Shown: one piece after another, positions 49,220 through 58,610 of the stretch
Layout of the letters: the number at the start of each line of letters is the position of its first letter
Numbering within the stretch: the stretch's first letter is position 1
Source: Verrucomicrobiota bacterium
Lineage (GTDB): Bacteria > Verrucomicrobiota > Verrucomicrobiia > Verrucomicrobiales > Akkermansiaceae
Direction: 5' to 3'
Length of the DNA: 64,000 bases
Assembly: GCA_030835305.1 (NCBI GenBank)
Contig: JAURPJ010000092.1
Coordinates: forward strand, 36,455-100,454
The notes under the pieces: model-generated
What the model saw: only the letters and a program-made list of their open reading frames with translations
Database searches by the model: none
Told to the model about the DNA's origin: nothing
Made by a program: the position numbers and the translations under genes

Positions 49220-51586
49220 ATGATGACCGTTTTACGCCTCCGAACGATACTTGCTACCCTCTCACTGGCGGTCGGAATCTGCTTTGCGGACAAGGAAGCA
49301 GAAAAAGAGGTCGAAATCGAATTCCAGAAAAAGATCGAGCCCCTGCTGCAGGACTATTGTTACGACTGCCACGGCGACGGGGCGGACAAGGGTGATTTCG
49401 TTCTCGATGGTTTTGAGAACACCACCGCCCTTCTTCAAAACCAACACGTTTGGCTTCGTATTTGGGAGAATCTCCGCACCGAGATGATGCCTCCGGCGAA
49501 GGAGGAATTCCAGCCGTCCCCGAAGGAACGGAAGGAGTTGGTCGCCTGGATTGAGAAAAAAGTCTTCGCCATCGACCCCGAAAACCCCGATCCGGGCCGC
49601 GTCACGATCCGGAGGATGAACCGCGAGGAATATCGGAACACCATCGCAGACGTCGTTGGAGTGGATTTCAACACGACTGATAACTTCCCCCCCGACGACA
49701 CCGGCTTTGGTTTCGACACCATCGGCGACGTCCTGACCATCTCACCGCTCCTGATGGAGAAGTATCTCAACGCGGCCGCAGAGATTGCAGAATTGGCTCT
49801 GCCCGCTGATGCCGGGAAACCGAAGCCGATCGCAATCGATGCCGGAAGTTTTCGCGATCGCGGAGGCAGCCAAACCGCTCGTTTTATGGAGGCGAACGTC
49901 GCTCAAACTGTTTCCGCAAAACGAAGCATCGACGCAGGAGGTAAATACTCACTTGAAGTTGCCTACACTGTGAAAAGCGAAGGCGGGAGCCCGAAAGGAC
50001 AATCCGCCAAATGGCAAATGCTCGTCGATGGTGAGAAACTCCGGGAACTTGATTTCAATTCCGACAAGTCACGTGGAAGCCGCTTAGTTCACGAATTCGA
50101 CCTGGCGAGAGGCGAGCATCGTTTCGAGTTTGTCATCATTCCCGAAAACAACGGAGAAGGGAATGGCACCGTCGGAATTCAGGTCGATCGCTTTAAATTG
50201 ACGCGTCTCGGATTGGATGACAGCTGGGATCTTTACCCCGAAAGCTATCAACGGATTTTTGTCGATGGCCTGCCTCCGGCCGGAGAAAAGGAAAAGGCAA
50301 CCTACATGCGAAAAATCGTCGAGAACTTCGCCTTTCGCGCCTTCCGACGCCCCCCGCGGAAGAAGCTCATCGACCAAATCACAAATCTTGCCGTGGCCAA
50401 GAGCAAAGAGAGCAAGTTCGTCGATGGCGTTAGCCTTGCCGTCACCGCAACCCTAACCTCTCCCAGCTTCCTCTTCCGCAGTGAAACCCAGGCGGAACCG
50501 GACAATCCCGGCAAAGTCGTCTTGCTCGATGAATATGCGCTCGCTTCCCGGCTTTCCTACTTCCTGTGGAGCTCTGCTCCGGACAAAACGCTTCTGAATC
50601 TTGCCGCGAAAAAACAACTCCGGAAAAACCTCCGCGGACAAGTGGACCGCATGCTCGCTGACAAAAAATCAGACCGAATGGTCGAAAATTTTATCGGGCA
50701 GTGGCTTCAGGCGCGAGATTTGCAGGGACTGAGCATTGACACCCGGCGCATTCTGCGGGAACGGGACAGCCGGAAAGCCAATCGGGTTTTCAATCAGGGA
50801 ACGCGCCGGGATATGAAAATAGAGACGGAAGAATTCTTTCGTCACGTTCTCGTTCAAAACCGCCCCATTTTAGAACTTCTCAACGGAAATTATTCTTTCC
50901 TCAACGAAAACCTTGCCAATTTTTACGGGGTGCGCGGCGTGAGCGGCAGAGAGTTCCGCAAGGTCGAGTTTGACGAGAATGCCAAGGGTCGCGGCGGGCT
51001 TCTCGGCCAGGGCACCTTCCTGATTGTGACCTCGCAGTCCACCCGCACCTCTCCGGTCAAGCGGGGACTTTTCGTCCTCGATAACATACTAGGAATCCCC
51101 GCTCCCCCTGCCCCCCCCGATGTTCCGGAGTTGGAGGAAGTCCAGCAAAAACTGGAAAAAGGTGCAACCATGCGGGATCTCATGGAAGTCCACCGCGAGA
51201 AACCACTGTGTGCCTCGTGTCACGAACGCATGGACCCAATCGGGCTTGCCCTCGAGAACTTCAACGCCCTCGGCCAGTGGCGGGACCAGGAAGATGGCAA
51301 GGAAATCGACAGCGCCGGCAAGCTCGTTACCGGTGAGAACTTCTCCAATGTCATGGAACTCAAGACCATCCTGGCAGGTTCCCGCAAACAAGATTTCTAT
51401 CGCTGCCTCACCGAAAAAATGCTGACCTACGCTCTCGGCCGAGGCGTCGAGTACTACGATGCCCCTACCGTGGATGACATCATGACCCAGCTCCTAAAAG
51501 ACGGTGGCGGAATGAAAGATCTCATTTATGCTGTCATCGAAAGCGTTCCCTTTCAGAAACGAAGGGGAGACGGAAGCACCTTTTAA
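49220..51586 (+). CDS. PSCyt1/PSD-type secreted cytochrome protein (DUF1587-1595-1592-1588-1585)
   Basis: A 788-residue export protein with a signal peptide (RTILATLSLAVGICFA). The N-terminal haem domain has CYDCH (about 47-51 from this start). Then come DUF1587 (RVTIRRMNREEYRNTIADVV), a beta-rich insert resembling a carbohydrate-binding module, DUF1595/1592 (FAFRAFRRPPRKKLIDQ, then FLFRSETQ) and DUF1588 with the second CASCHERMDPIGLALENFNA, ending in DUF1585. These proteins are found in planctomycetes and verrucomicrobia, usually beside a DUF1552 gene, as here (62 bp downstream). Function unproven; haem ligands and export suggest electron transfer in polymer breakdown. Start: ATG 49220 or 49223 rather than the TTG 49199. 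Confidence 0.93.
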   Translation: MMTVLRLRTILATLSLAVGICFADKEAEKEVEIEFQKKIEPLLQDYCYDCHGDGADKGDFVLDGFENTTALLQNQHVWLRIWENLRTEMMPPAKEEFQPSPKERKELVAWIEKKVFAIDPENPDPGRVTIRRMNREEYRNTIADVVGVDFNTTDNFPPDDTGFGFDTIGDVLTISPLLMEKYLNAAAEIAELALPADAGKPKPIAIDAGSFRDRGGSQTARFMEANVAQTVSAKRSIDAGGKYSLEVAYTVKSEGGSPKGQSAKWQMLVDGEKLRELDFNSDKSRGSRLVHEFDLARGEHRFEFVIIPENNGEGNGTVGIQVDRFKLTRLGLDDSWDLYPESYQRIFVDGLPPAGEKEKATYMRKIVENFAFRAFRRPPRKKLIDQITNLAVAKSKESKFVDGVSLAVTATLTSPSFLFRSETQAEPDNPGKVVLLDEYALASRLSYFLWSSAPDKTLLNLAAKKQLRKNLRGQVDRMLADKKSDRMVENFIGQWLQARDLQGLSIDTRRILRERDSRKANRVFNQGTRRDMKIETEEFFRHVLVQNRPILELLNGNYSFLNENLANFYGVRGVSGREFRKVEFDENAKGRGGLLGQGTFLIVTSQSTRTSPVKRGLFVLDNILGIPAPPAPPDVPELEEVQQKLEKGATMRDLMEVHREKPLCASCHERMDPIGLALENFNALGQWRDQEDGKEIDSAGKLVTGENFSNVMELKTILAGSRKQDFYRCLTEKMLTYALGRGVEYYDAPTVDDIMTQLLKDGGGMKDLIYAVIESVPFQKRRGDGSTF

Positions 51587-51648
51587 AAAAACGCAGCAAA
51601 GCCCCTCACCTTCTTTCAAACCCATCAATTCCCAAACGACCAAGCCCC

Positions 51649-53013
51649 ATGAACAAACCATCGATTAACTTTGGACGTCGCGCATTTCTTCGTGGCCTCG
51701 GCGCCAGTGTTGCCCTGCCCGCCTTCCGATCCCTCGGAGCTGAAGTCAAAGCCGCTGCCGCTGCCCGTGGTGTGACCGCGACCGGTGCGCCCCTGCGTAT
51801 GGCCTATCTCTATGTTCCGAATGGCGTCATCATGGATAAGTGGCGTCCGGAGGGAACAGGCTCGGATTTCAAATTCAACGAGTCGATGAAGTCGCTCAAC
51901 GAATTCAAAAAGGACCTGCAAATTGTCAAAGGGCTGGAACAAGCCAACGGCTGGGCCGGCCCCGATGGTGCCGGTGACCACGCCCGTGGCGGTGCCACCT
52001 TCCTCACCGGAGCACGCCCCCGCAAGACCGCGGGTTCTGATATCCGACTCGGTGTCTCGGCCGACCAAATGGCCGCAAACTACATTGGCTCGGAAACCCG
52101 CCTCCCCTCGCTCGAGCTCTCGTGTGATGCCGTTCGCAAGTCGGGCAATTGTGACTCGGGCTATTCGTGTGCCTACCAATACAATTTGTCGTGGCGCTCC
52201 GCCACCCAGCCAATGACACCCGAGTCGAATCCGCGCCTGGTCTTTGAGCGCTTGTTTGGAGGAGGCTCCAGCGAGGAACGCCAAAAGGGTCTCGCGAAAC
52301 GCCGGGCGGAGAAGCGTTCCATCCTGGACATCGTAATGGACGATGCCAAAGCAATGAACGGCGAATTGGGCCGGAACGACCGCAATAAGCTCGATGAGTA
52401 TATGACCGGGGTGCGTGAGATCGAACGGCGAATTGAAAAAGCCGAAAGCTTCGGCCCTCCGCCCGAACCCGGTGTTGATGCTCCCGACGAAGGAGTTCCG
52501 CTTGAATACCAGGAACACATCCGACTTCTCTTTGACATGTTGCTTCTGGCCTTCAAAACCGATCAGACCCGCATCTCCTCTTTCCTGCTCGCCCACGACG
52601 GCAGCAACCGAAGCTTCTCAAACCTTGGATTCAACGAAGGCCACCACAGCCTTTCACACCATCGCAGTGCACAGGACAAGATGGATAAGATCGCCAAGAT
52701 CGATGCCTTCTACACCCAGCAGTTGGCCTACTTCTTGAAACAGATGAAGTCGACCGAAGATGTCGATGGCAACACTCTGCTTCACAACTCCATGATCGTT
52801 TGGGGAAGCGGTATCTCCAATGCCGACCGGCACACCCATGACGACCTCCCCATCATTCTGGCCGGCAACGCGGGTGGAAAGTTCCAGACCGGTCGTCATG
52901 TCGAAGTCCCTGAAAACACTCCTCTCAACAACCTCTACATGCGAATGCTGAAAGAGGCCGGAGCATCCGTCGACCGAATTGGAGATTCCAGTGGGCTGCT
53001 CACACAAGTTTAG
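51649..53013 (+). CDS. Tat-exported DUF1552 protein
   Basis: A 454-residue protein of the HXXSHH family (PF07586). The N-terminal twin-arginine signal RRAFLRGLGASVALPAF predicts folded export. The family motif reads HHSLSHH near residues 332-338, preceded by AHDGSNRSFSNLGFNEG. GDHARGGATFLTGARP near 108-123 and NSMIVWGSGISNADRHTHDD toward the end are other conserved blocks. The His clusters suggest a metal site; no activity is known. It follows the PSD gene by 62 bp on the same strand, the normal arrangement for these pairs, and faces the second PSD gene tail to tail with 9 bp between. Confidence 0.94.
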   Translation: MNKPSINFGRRAFLRGLGASVALPAFRSLGAEVKAAAAARGVTATGAPLRMAYLYVPNGVIMDKWRPEGTGSDFKFNESMKSLNEFKKDLQIVKGLEQANGWAGPDGAGDHARGGATFLTGARPRKTAGSDIRLGVSADQMAANYIGSETRLPSLELSCDAVRKSGNCDSGYSCAYQYNLSWRSATQPMTPESNPRLVFERLFGGGSSEERQKGLAKRRAEKRSILDIVMDDAKAMNGELGRNDRNKLDEYMTGVREIERRIEKAESFGPPPEPGVDAPDEGVPLEYQEHIRLLFDMLLLAFKTDQTRISSFLLAHDGSNRSFSNLGFNEGHHSLSHHRSAQDKMDKIAKIDAFYTQQLAYFLKQMKSTEDVDGNTLLHNSMIVWGSGISNADRHTHDDLPIILAGNAGGKFQTGRHVEVPENTPLNNLYMRMLKEAGASVDRIGDSSGLLTQV

Positions 53014-53022
53014 TCAGCCCCC

Positions 53023-55335
53023 CTATCCTCCCCGGCGCTTCTGAAAAGGCGCGCTCCTGATGATTGCAACAACCAGATCCTTCAGTGTGCCTTCACCTTC
53101 GCTCCGTTCCTTCATCAGGGCATCGATCGTGACGGCATCGAAATATTCCGGCCCCCGCCCAATCGCGTAGGTGAGAATCTTCTCGCTGAGACAACGATAA
53201 AAATCATCCCGCCGTTCATCGGCCAGAACGTTCTTGAGCCCGGCGATGTCGCTGAACTCCTCGCCGGTGATCAACACTCCGGCAGAGTCGATGGGCTGCC
53301 CTGCTTCCTTATCGCGGAACTGCCCTATGGCATTGAAGTTTTCGAGGCCCAAACCAATCGGATCCATCCGCTTGTGACAACTGGCACACATCGGTTTTTC
53401 ACGATGCACCTCCATCATCTGCCGCATCGTCAACGGCTTCCCCTGATGCTCTGAAACCTCTTCCAGTTCCGGCACGTCGGGCGGGGCGGGCGGGGCGGGA
53501 GTGCCTAAAATGTTATCGAGGACAAAAAGGCCGCGTTTCACGGGCGATGTCCGAGTTGGATTGGAGGTCACCAGGAGGAAGGTGCCCTGCCCCAAAACCC
53601 CTCCGCGCTGCGGATGCTCGTGCAAATCAACCAGTCGATGCTCGGCACCGCGGACGCCGGGAATGTCATAAAACTTTGCCAATCTCTCATTCAGAAAACT
53701 ATAACGTCCCGAGATCAACTCCGCAGCCGGTCGGTTGTTCTTTAGAATGAATTCAAAGAAGAGTTCGGATTCCTCCTTCATGTCACTGCGAAGCCGTTCA
53801 TTGAAAATCCGGTCTGCCTCCCGCTGATCCGTCGTTCCAATCACACGACCGGCGTCAATGGCGACATTCTCGACATCCCGCGCCTGAAGCCATTGCCCGA
53901 CAAAGTTATCCACGAACCGACGGGACTTGGGACTCGCGATCATCCGGTCAATCTGGGCATTGAGATTTTTACGAAGCTCTTTTTTAAAGGCGAGGCTCAG
54001 CAATTCGTCATCGGGAACCGAACTCCAAAGGAAGAATGAAAGACGCGCAGCTAGGGCATATTCATCCAGCATCACGATCTTCCCGCGATTATTGGGTTCC
54101 GGTTGGATTTCCGCGCGGAACAAGAAGCGGGGTGAAGCAAGTACCGCCGTCATGGCATGCTTGATGCCATCCTCAAAGCTCCGGCCCGGGGTCTGATCCA
54201 CCTGCATCGCCATCTTTACAAGCCGGGCCACAGTGCCCCGATCGAGAGGACGGCGAAACGCCCGGCTCACAAAACTCCGCATGATCTTGCGGGCATACAA
54301 CTCCCGCTCGCGCATTTCCTCCGGAGCCGGTCCATCAACCATGATCATGCTGTATCCCTTGGGATACTCCTTAAAGCTGCCATCAAGCGGCCCTTTCATG
54401 GTAACTTGTTTCAGAATTGCGGACTGTTCCCCCTGCCCCTCACCGGGCGGATTTTTTGGGCTGAGACGGACCTCCACGGTATTGCGTCCTTTTACCAGAT
54501 CAGCCTGCCCCCCCATCGAGATCTTGTCGCGTTGATCCCAGCCGATGATCCGCTCGGCAATCTTTTGGCCATTCACCCAAAGTTCGAGTCCGGCACTCTG
54601 GTCGGTGGCTGCGGCCGAACCTCGGACGGCATAGTCAAGGGTAACCTGATAAACACCATTCGCTGGCGCATCCCCCTTCAAATAGACTTTGCGCTCATCC
54701 TTAAACTCCAACCAATTTGCCTGCTGCTTCTCGTCCCCATCCTTGCGAAACCGGCTTCCTTCAAAGAGCCGAACCGGAGTCTGCATCGCCGCCCCCTTTG
54801 GCAAAGCCTTCTCAACAATAGACGAAGCCGCTTCGAGATACTTCTCCATGTGAAGGGGAGAAATGGAAAGGACATCTCCGATGGTATCGAATCCGTATCC
54901 CGTATCGTCAGCCGGAAAGTTCTCCCAGGTTTCATACTCCACACCAAGAAGGTCCTTGATCGCATAGTAATATTCGACCCGATTTAAACGCCGAATTGTC
55001 ACCCGCCCCGGATCCGGGTTGTCGGGATCGAGCTTGAAGACCCGCTTCTCGATCCACCCCATGAGCTGGCGCTTCTCGGCGAGAGCAGGTTGATCCTTTT
55101 TCGGGGGCGGCATGATTTGAGACCTCACATTGCGCCAGACCGCGAGCCAGTGGTCGATGTCATCGAGATGACCGGAAAGATCATCGTACTGGTCCATTGA
55201 GAAATCCCCTTTCGAAGAACCATCACCATGACAGTCGAAACAATAATCTTCGAGAATCGGCTTGATCTCCTTCTCGAAGGTCACATCACCCGACGACAGG
55301 GCAGGCAGGAATAGAAAGACCAAGAGTCGCTTCAT
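53023..55335 (-). CDS. second PSCyt1/PSD-type secreted cytochrome protein
   Basis: A 770-residue paralogue of the gene at 49220 with the same domain order: signal peptide (RLLVFLFLPALSSG), haem motif CFDCH (residues 32-36), DUF1587 (RVTIRRLNRVEYYYAIKDLL), a beta-rich central insert, DUF1595/1592, DUF1588 with CASCHKRMDPIGLGLENFNA near residue 651, and DUF1585. The two copies are clearly related throughout but differ in the central insert, so they may recognise different substrates. It is convergent with the DUF1552 gene and divergent from the isomerase gene (73-bp gap with a palindrome). Confidence 0.93.
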   Translation of the reverse strand: MKRLLVFLFLPALSSGDVTFEKEIKPILEDYCFDCHGDGSSKGDFSMDQYDDLSGHLDDIDHWLAVWRNVRSQIMPPPKKDQPALAEKRQLMGWIEKRVFKLDPDNPDPGRVTIRRLNRVEYYYAIKDLLGVEYETWENFPADDTGYGFDTIGDVLSISPLHMEKYLEAASSIVEKALPKGAAMQTPVRLFEGSRFRKDGDEKQQANWLEFKDERKVYLKGDAPANGVYQVTLDYAVRGSAAATDQSAGLELWVNGQKIAERIIGWDQRDKISMGGQADLVKGRNTVEVRLSPKNPPGEGQGEQSAILKQVTMKGPLDGSFKEYPKGYSMIMVDGPAPEEMRERELYARKIMRSFVSRAFRRPLDRGTVARLVKMAMQVDQTPGRSFEDGIKHAMTAVLASPRFLFRAEIQPEPNNRGKIVMLDEYALAARLSFFLWSSVPDDELLSLAFKKELRKNLNAQIDRMIASPKSRRFVDNFVGQWLQARDVENVAIDAGRVIGTTDQREADRIFNERLRSDMKEESELFFEFILKNNRPAAELISGRYSFLNERLAKFYDIPGVRGAEHRLVDLHEHPQRGGVLGQGTFLLVTSNPTRTSPVKRGLFVLDNILGTPAPPAPPDVPELEEVSEHQGKPLTMRQMMEVHREKPMCASCHKRMDPIGLGLENFNAIGQFRDKEAGQPIDSAGVLITGEEFSDIAGLKNVLADERRDDFYRCLSEKILTYAIGRGPEYFDAVTIDALMKERSEGEGTLKDLVVAIIRSAPFQKRRGG

Positions 55336-55381
55336 CTACATATAAAATACGCACGAAAAAAGCGTTTTCTAATTCGTAATC

Positions 55382-55396
55382 CCGGAAAATTTCCGG
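55382..55396. repeat. 15-base palindrome just before the isomerase start
   Basis: CCGGAAAATTTCCGG is a perfect palindrome around one central base, 12 bases upstream of ATG 55409 in the divergent region between the PSD and isomerase genes. It fits an operator for a dimeric repressor or a leader hairpin over the start; neither is proven. Confidence 0.4.
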
Positions 55397-55408
55397 TATC
55401 GTTCTTGC

Positions 55409-56281
55409 ATGAAACGCCGCTCTTTCCTCACTACCGCTTCTGGAGCATTTGGCTCCCTCCTCGCTAGCCCGACCGCAAATTCACGTATCTACCTGTCGCT
55501 CAAAGATGGCATGATTGGTGGAAAAGGTTCACTTGACGAAAAATATCAGCTCGTCAAAGACCTTGGATATGACGGGGTTGAATTCAGCGTTCCCGGTCGC
55601 TCGGATCTCGAACAGGCCCTTGCCGCTTCCAAAAAGGTCAAGCTCCCCATTCACGGTGGTGTCAACATGCGCCACTGGCAGATCAAAATGTCTTCTCCCA
55701 ACGAAGAGGAACGCGCCAAAGCGGTCGACGCCATGAAGAAGTCGCTTCAAGAAGTCCACCAGGTTGGTGGAACTTCCGTCCTCCTCGTCCCCGGAGTGGC
55801 TGGAGGAGAAGTCACCCAGAAGGAAGCCTGGGAGCGCTCCATCGTCGAGATCAAGAAATGCCTGCCTCTCGCCTCCAAACTTGGCATGCACATCCTTATC
55901 GAAAACGTTTGGAATGGTATGTTCTATGATCCGAAAGGCCCCAACACCCAGAGCGCGGATCGCCTGAAAAACTACCTCGACGAAATCGACTCGCCTTGGG
56001 TCGGTTCCTACTTCGACATTGGAAACCACCAGCGTTTTGGAAAGCCCGCCGAGTGGATCAAGACTCTCGGGCACCGCATTGTGAAACTTGATGTCAAGGA
56101 TTGGGGAATCAAGAGTGGCTTCAGCAAGATCGGAGACGGTGACGTCGACTGGCCTGCCGTCCGGAAGTCCCTCGAGGAAATCGGCTACTCTGGCTGGGCC
56201 ACTGCCGAAGTGGGCGGAGGCAACAAGGAGCGCCTTGCTGAAGTTCTCAAAAACATGCGCACCCACCTGCTTGGGCAGTAA
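55409..56281 (+). CDS. exported sugar-phosphate isomerase/epimerase-type TIM barrel
   Basis: A 290-residue protein of the AP-endonuclease/xylose-isomerase-like family (hydroxypyruvate isomerase type). The N-terminus KRRSFLTTASGAFGSLLASP resembles a twin-arginine signal, so it is probably exported folded. Barrel motifs: GYDGVEFSVPG near 53, VLLVPGVAGG near 130, HILIENVWN near 164 (metal Glu), YFDIGNHQRFG (metal Asp/His) near 200 and KIGDGDVDWPAV near 250, then the GWATAEVGGG end (metal Glu). The metal-ligand pattern (E, D, H, E) is complete. Substrate unknown. The stop is followed immediately by the tdh ATG (taaatg), so both are in one transcript. Confidence 0.9.
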   Translation: MKRRSFLTTASGAFGSLLASPTANSRIYLSLKDGMIGGKGSLDEKYQLVKDLGYDGVEFSVPGRSDLEQALAASKKVKLPIHGGVNMRHWQIKMSSPNEEERAKAVDAMKKSLQEVHQVGGTSVLLVPGVAGGEVTQKEAWERSIVEIKKCLPLASKLGMHILIENVWNGMFYDPKGPNTQSADRLKNYLDEIDSPWVGSYFDIGNHQRFGKPAEWIKTLGHRIVKLDVKDWGIKSGFSKIGDGDVDWPAVRKSLEEIGYSGWATAEVGGGNKERLAEVLKNMRTHLLGQ

Positions 56282-57316
56282 ATGAAAGCTCTCGTAAAAT
56301 CAGAAGCCGCTCCCGGCCTCACCCTCACCGATGTGCCAAAGCCCTTTCCCGGCGCACGCGATGTCTTGGTTCAAGTCGATCGCACCGGCATCTGCGGGAC
56401 CGATCTCCACATTTATAATTGGGATTCCTGGGCTCAGAAAACGATTCCGGTCCCTCTCGTGGTCGGACACGAATTTGTCGGTCGTATCGTGGAATTGGGT
56501 AGCGACGTGGACTACCTAAAGATCGGCGATCTCGTCTCAGGCGAAGGGCATTTAATTTGCGGCCGTTGCCGGAATTGCCTTGCCGGACGCCGCCACTATT
56601 GCAAGGACACTCGGGGAGTGGGCGTCAACGCGCCCGGCGCATTTGCCGAGTTCATGGTTCTTCCGGCCACCAACGTTTGGAAGCTTGCTCCCGAAGTCTC
56701 CAAAGATAGCGCGGCGATTTTCGATCCTTTTGGCAATGCCACCCATACTGCGCTCGCTTTCCCACTTCTTGGCGAAGATGTCCTCATCACCGGAGCCGGA
56801 CCGATTGGCTGCATGGCCGCCGGAATAGCCAGACACGCCGGTGCACGACACGTTGTCGTCACCGACTTGAATCAAAAACGCCTCGCCCTTGCCAAAAAAC
56901 TGGGCGCCACCCGCACCGTCGATGTCACCAGGGAAAAGCTACCGGACGTGCAAGCAGACCTTGGCATGACGGAAGGCTTTGATGTCGGCCTGGAAATGTC
57001 CGGCAACAAACACGCTTTCAACGACCTCATCGCTAATATGCGTCATGGCGGACAGATCGCACTTCTCGGCATCCCCGAACCGGGAATTGGTATCGACTGG
57101 AATCAGGTCATTTTCAACTCGCTAACCATTCAGGGAATTTACGGGCGCAGAATGTATGATACGTGGTATCAGATGACATCGATGATTCAATCCGGACTCG
57201 AGATTGAATCGGTGATCACACATCGCTTCGACTATATCGACTTTGAAAAAGGATTCGCCGCCATGAACGAAGGGTCATGCGGCAAAGTCCTTCTCAACTG
57301 GGCCGACCTCGGCTAA
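56282..57316 (+). CDS. tdh: L-threonine 3-dehydrogenase
   Basis: A 344-residue zinc alcohol dehydrogenase that oxidises threonine to 2-amino-3-oxobutyrate with NAD. Catalytic zinc ligands Cys38 (GICGTD), His63 and Glu64 (VVGHEF) and the structural zinc cysteines 93, 96, 99 and 107 ([15 protein letters not shown]) match the Escherichia coli enzyme exactly in position. The NAD-binding [11 protein letters not shown] motif is near residue 171, followed by the acidic D-loop VTDLNQKR. Length (E. coli 341) is normal. It is followed by kbl after 20 bp; together they degrade threonine to glycine and acetyl-CoA. Placement after the isomerase gene suggests shared control, but the link is not understood. 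Confidence 0.97.
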   Translation: MKALVKSEAAPGLTLTDVPKPFPGARDVLVQVDRTGICGTDLHIYNWDSWAQKTIPVPLVVGHEFVGRIVELGSDVDYLKIGDLVSGEGHLICGRCRNCLAGRRHYCKDTRGVGVNAPGAFAEFMVLPATNVWKLAPEVSKDSAAIFDPFGNATHTALAFPLLGEDVLITGAGPIGCMAAGIARHAGARHVVVTDLNQKRLALAKKLGATRTVDVTREKLPDVQADLGMTEGFDVGLEMSGNKHAFNDLIANMRHGGQIALLGIPEPGIGIDWNQVIFNSLTIQGIYGRRMYDTWYQMTSMIQSGLEIESVITHRFDYIDFEKGFAAMNEGSCGKVLLNWADLG

Positions 57317-57336
57317 CTCAAAACCCACTTCCTCCC

Positions 57337-58536
57337 ATGCTTACTTCGCAATTTCTAGACCAGCTCACCGAAACGCTCGACGGGGTGAAATCCGCCGGAC
57401 TCTACAAAACCGAACGTAAGATCGCATCCGCCCAGGACGCCGAAGTCACCCTCGAAGATGGACGCCGGGTTATAAACATGTGCGCCAACAACTACCTTGG
57501 TCTTTCCAATCATCCCGAGGTTTGCGAAGCAGCGCGCTCCGCAATTTCGAGCCATGGGTTCGGGCTCGCCTCTGTTCGTTTCATTTGCGGAACACAAACC
57601 CTACACCGTGAGCTCGAGGAAAAGCTGAGCGAATATCTCGGCACTGAAGACACCATCCTCTACCCCTCATGTTTCGACGCGAACGGTGGACTCTTCGAGA
57701 CCATTCTGACTGCGGAAGACGCTGTAATTTCCGACTCACTCAATCATGCTTCAATTATTGACGGAGTTCGTCTCTGCAAAGCAAAACGCTACCGCTATGC
57801 CAACAATGATCTTGTTGATCTTGAAAAGCAGCTTCAGGAAGCTGATGTGGAAGGAGCGCGTCATAAGCTCATCACCACAGACGGGTCCTTCTCAATGGAT
57901 GGTGTCATTGCCGATTTAGCCGGGATCCACGCTCTAGCTGACAAATACAACGCTCTTGTCCACTTTGACGACTGCCACTCGACCGGATTTCTTGGGGCTA
58001 CCGGACGCGGGACTCATGAACATTGCGGACTCATGGGGAAGATCGACCTAACTACTGGGACACTAGGAAAGGCTCTCGGAGGGGCATCAGGCGGATACAC
58101 CTCGGGCAAAAAAGAGATTATCAATCTCCTCCGCCAACGATCTCGACCCTACCTCTTTTCTAACAGTATTGCTCCTCCAATCGTTGCCGCTTCTCTCAAA
58201 GTTCTTGAGCTACTTACCGAGTCCACCGAACTCGCTGACCGCGTCAAAGCCAATACGAAATACTTTCGCGACAACCTCGCTTCGACAGGCTTTGATATTT
58301 TAGGCAAAGAGCATCCGATTTCTCCGGTCCTCCTTGGTGATGCCGACTTGTCCCAACAATTTTCGGCAAAACTCCTAGATAAAAACATCTACGCCATCGG
58401 CTTCTTTTTTCCAGTGGTTCCGCAAGAGAAAGCCCGAATCAGAACCCAAATCTCGGCAGCCCATACCACGGAGCATCTTGATCAAGCTCTAGAAGCCTTT
58501 ATTGCAGTGGGGCGTGATCTAGGAGTTTGCCCGTAA
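57337..58536 (+). CDS. kbl: 2-amino-3-ketobutyrate CoA ligase (glycine C-acetyltransferase)
   Basis: A 399-residue PLP-dependent alpha-oxoamine synthase that cleaves 2-amino-3-oxobutyrate with CoA to glycine and acetyl-CoA. Landmarks: [16 protein letters not shown] near the start, [19 protein letters not shown], the substrate site [26 protein letters not shown] (PLP Asp and His) and the Schiff-base lysine in [13 protein letters not shown]. Escherichia coli Kbl has 398 residues. The start is ATG 57337, 20 bp after tdh; the longer frame from 57277 overlaps tdh and is rejected. A strong terminator follows. Confidence 0.97.
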   Translation: MLTSQFLDQLTETLDGVKSAGLYKTERKIASAQDAEVTLEDGRRVINMCANNYLGLSNHPEVCEAARSAISSHGFGLASVRFICGTQTLHRELEEKLSEYLGTEDTILYPSCFDANGGLFETILTAEDAVISDSLNHASIIDGVRLCKAKRYRYANNDLVDLEKQLQEADVEGARHKLITTDGSFSMDGVIADLAGIHALADKYNALVHFDDCHSTGFLGATGRGTHEHCGLMGKIDLTTGTLGKALGGASGGYTSGKKEIINLLRQRSRPYLFSNSIAPPIVAASLKVLELLTESTELADRVKANTKYFRDNLASTGFDILGKEHPISPVLLGDADLSQQFSAKLLDKNIYAIGFFFPVVPQEKARIRTQISAAHTTEHLDQALEAFIAVGRDLGVCP

Positions 58537-58551
58537 AAGCGACCCTACAAA

Positions 58552-58590
58552 AAACCCCGCGAAGAACTCAGGAGGTTCGACACGGGGTTT
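58552..58590 (+). terminator. rho-independent terminator of the isomerase-tdh-kbl operon
   Basis: AAACCCCG and CGGGGTTT (8 bp) with a 23-base loop, followed by CTTTT, 15 bases after the kbl stop. The convergent LamG-type gene ends just 20 bases further. Confidence 0.8.
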
Positions 58591-58610
58591 CTTTTCAGAG
58601 TCGCAAAAAG

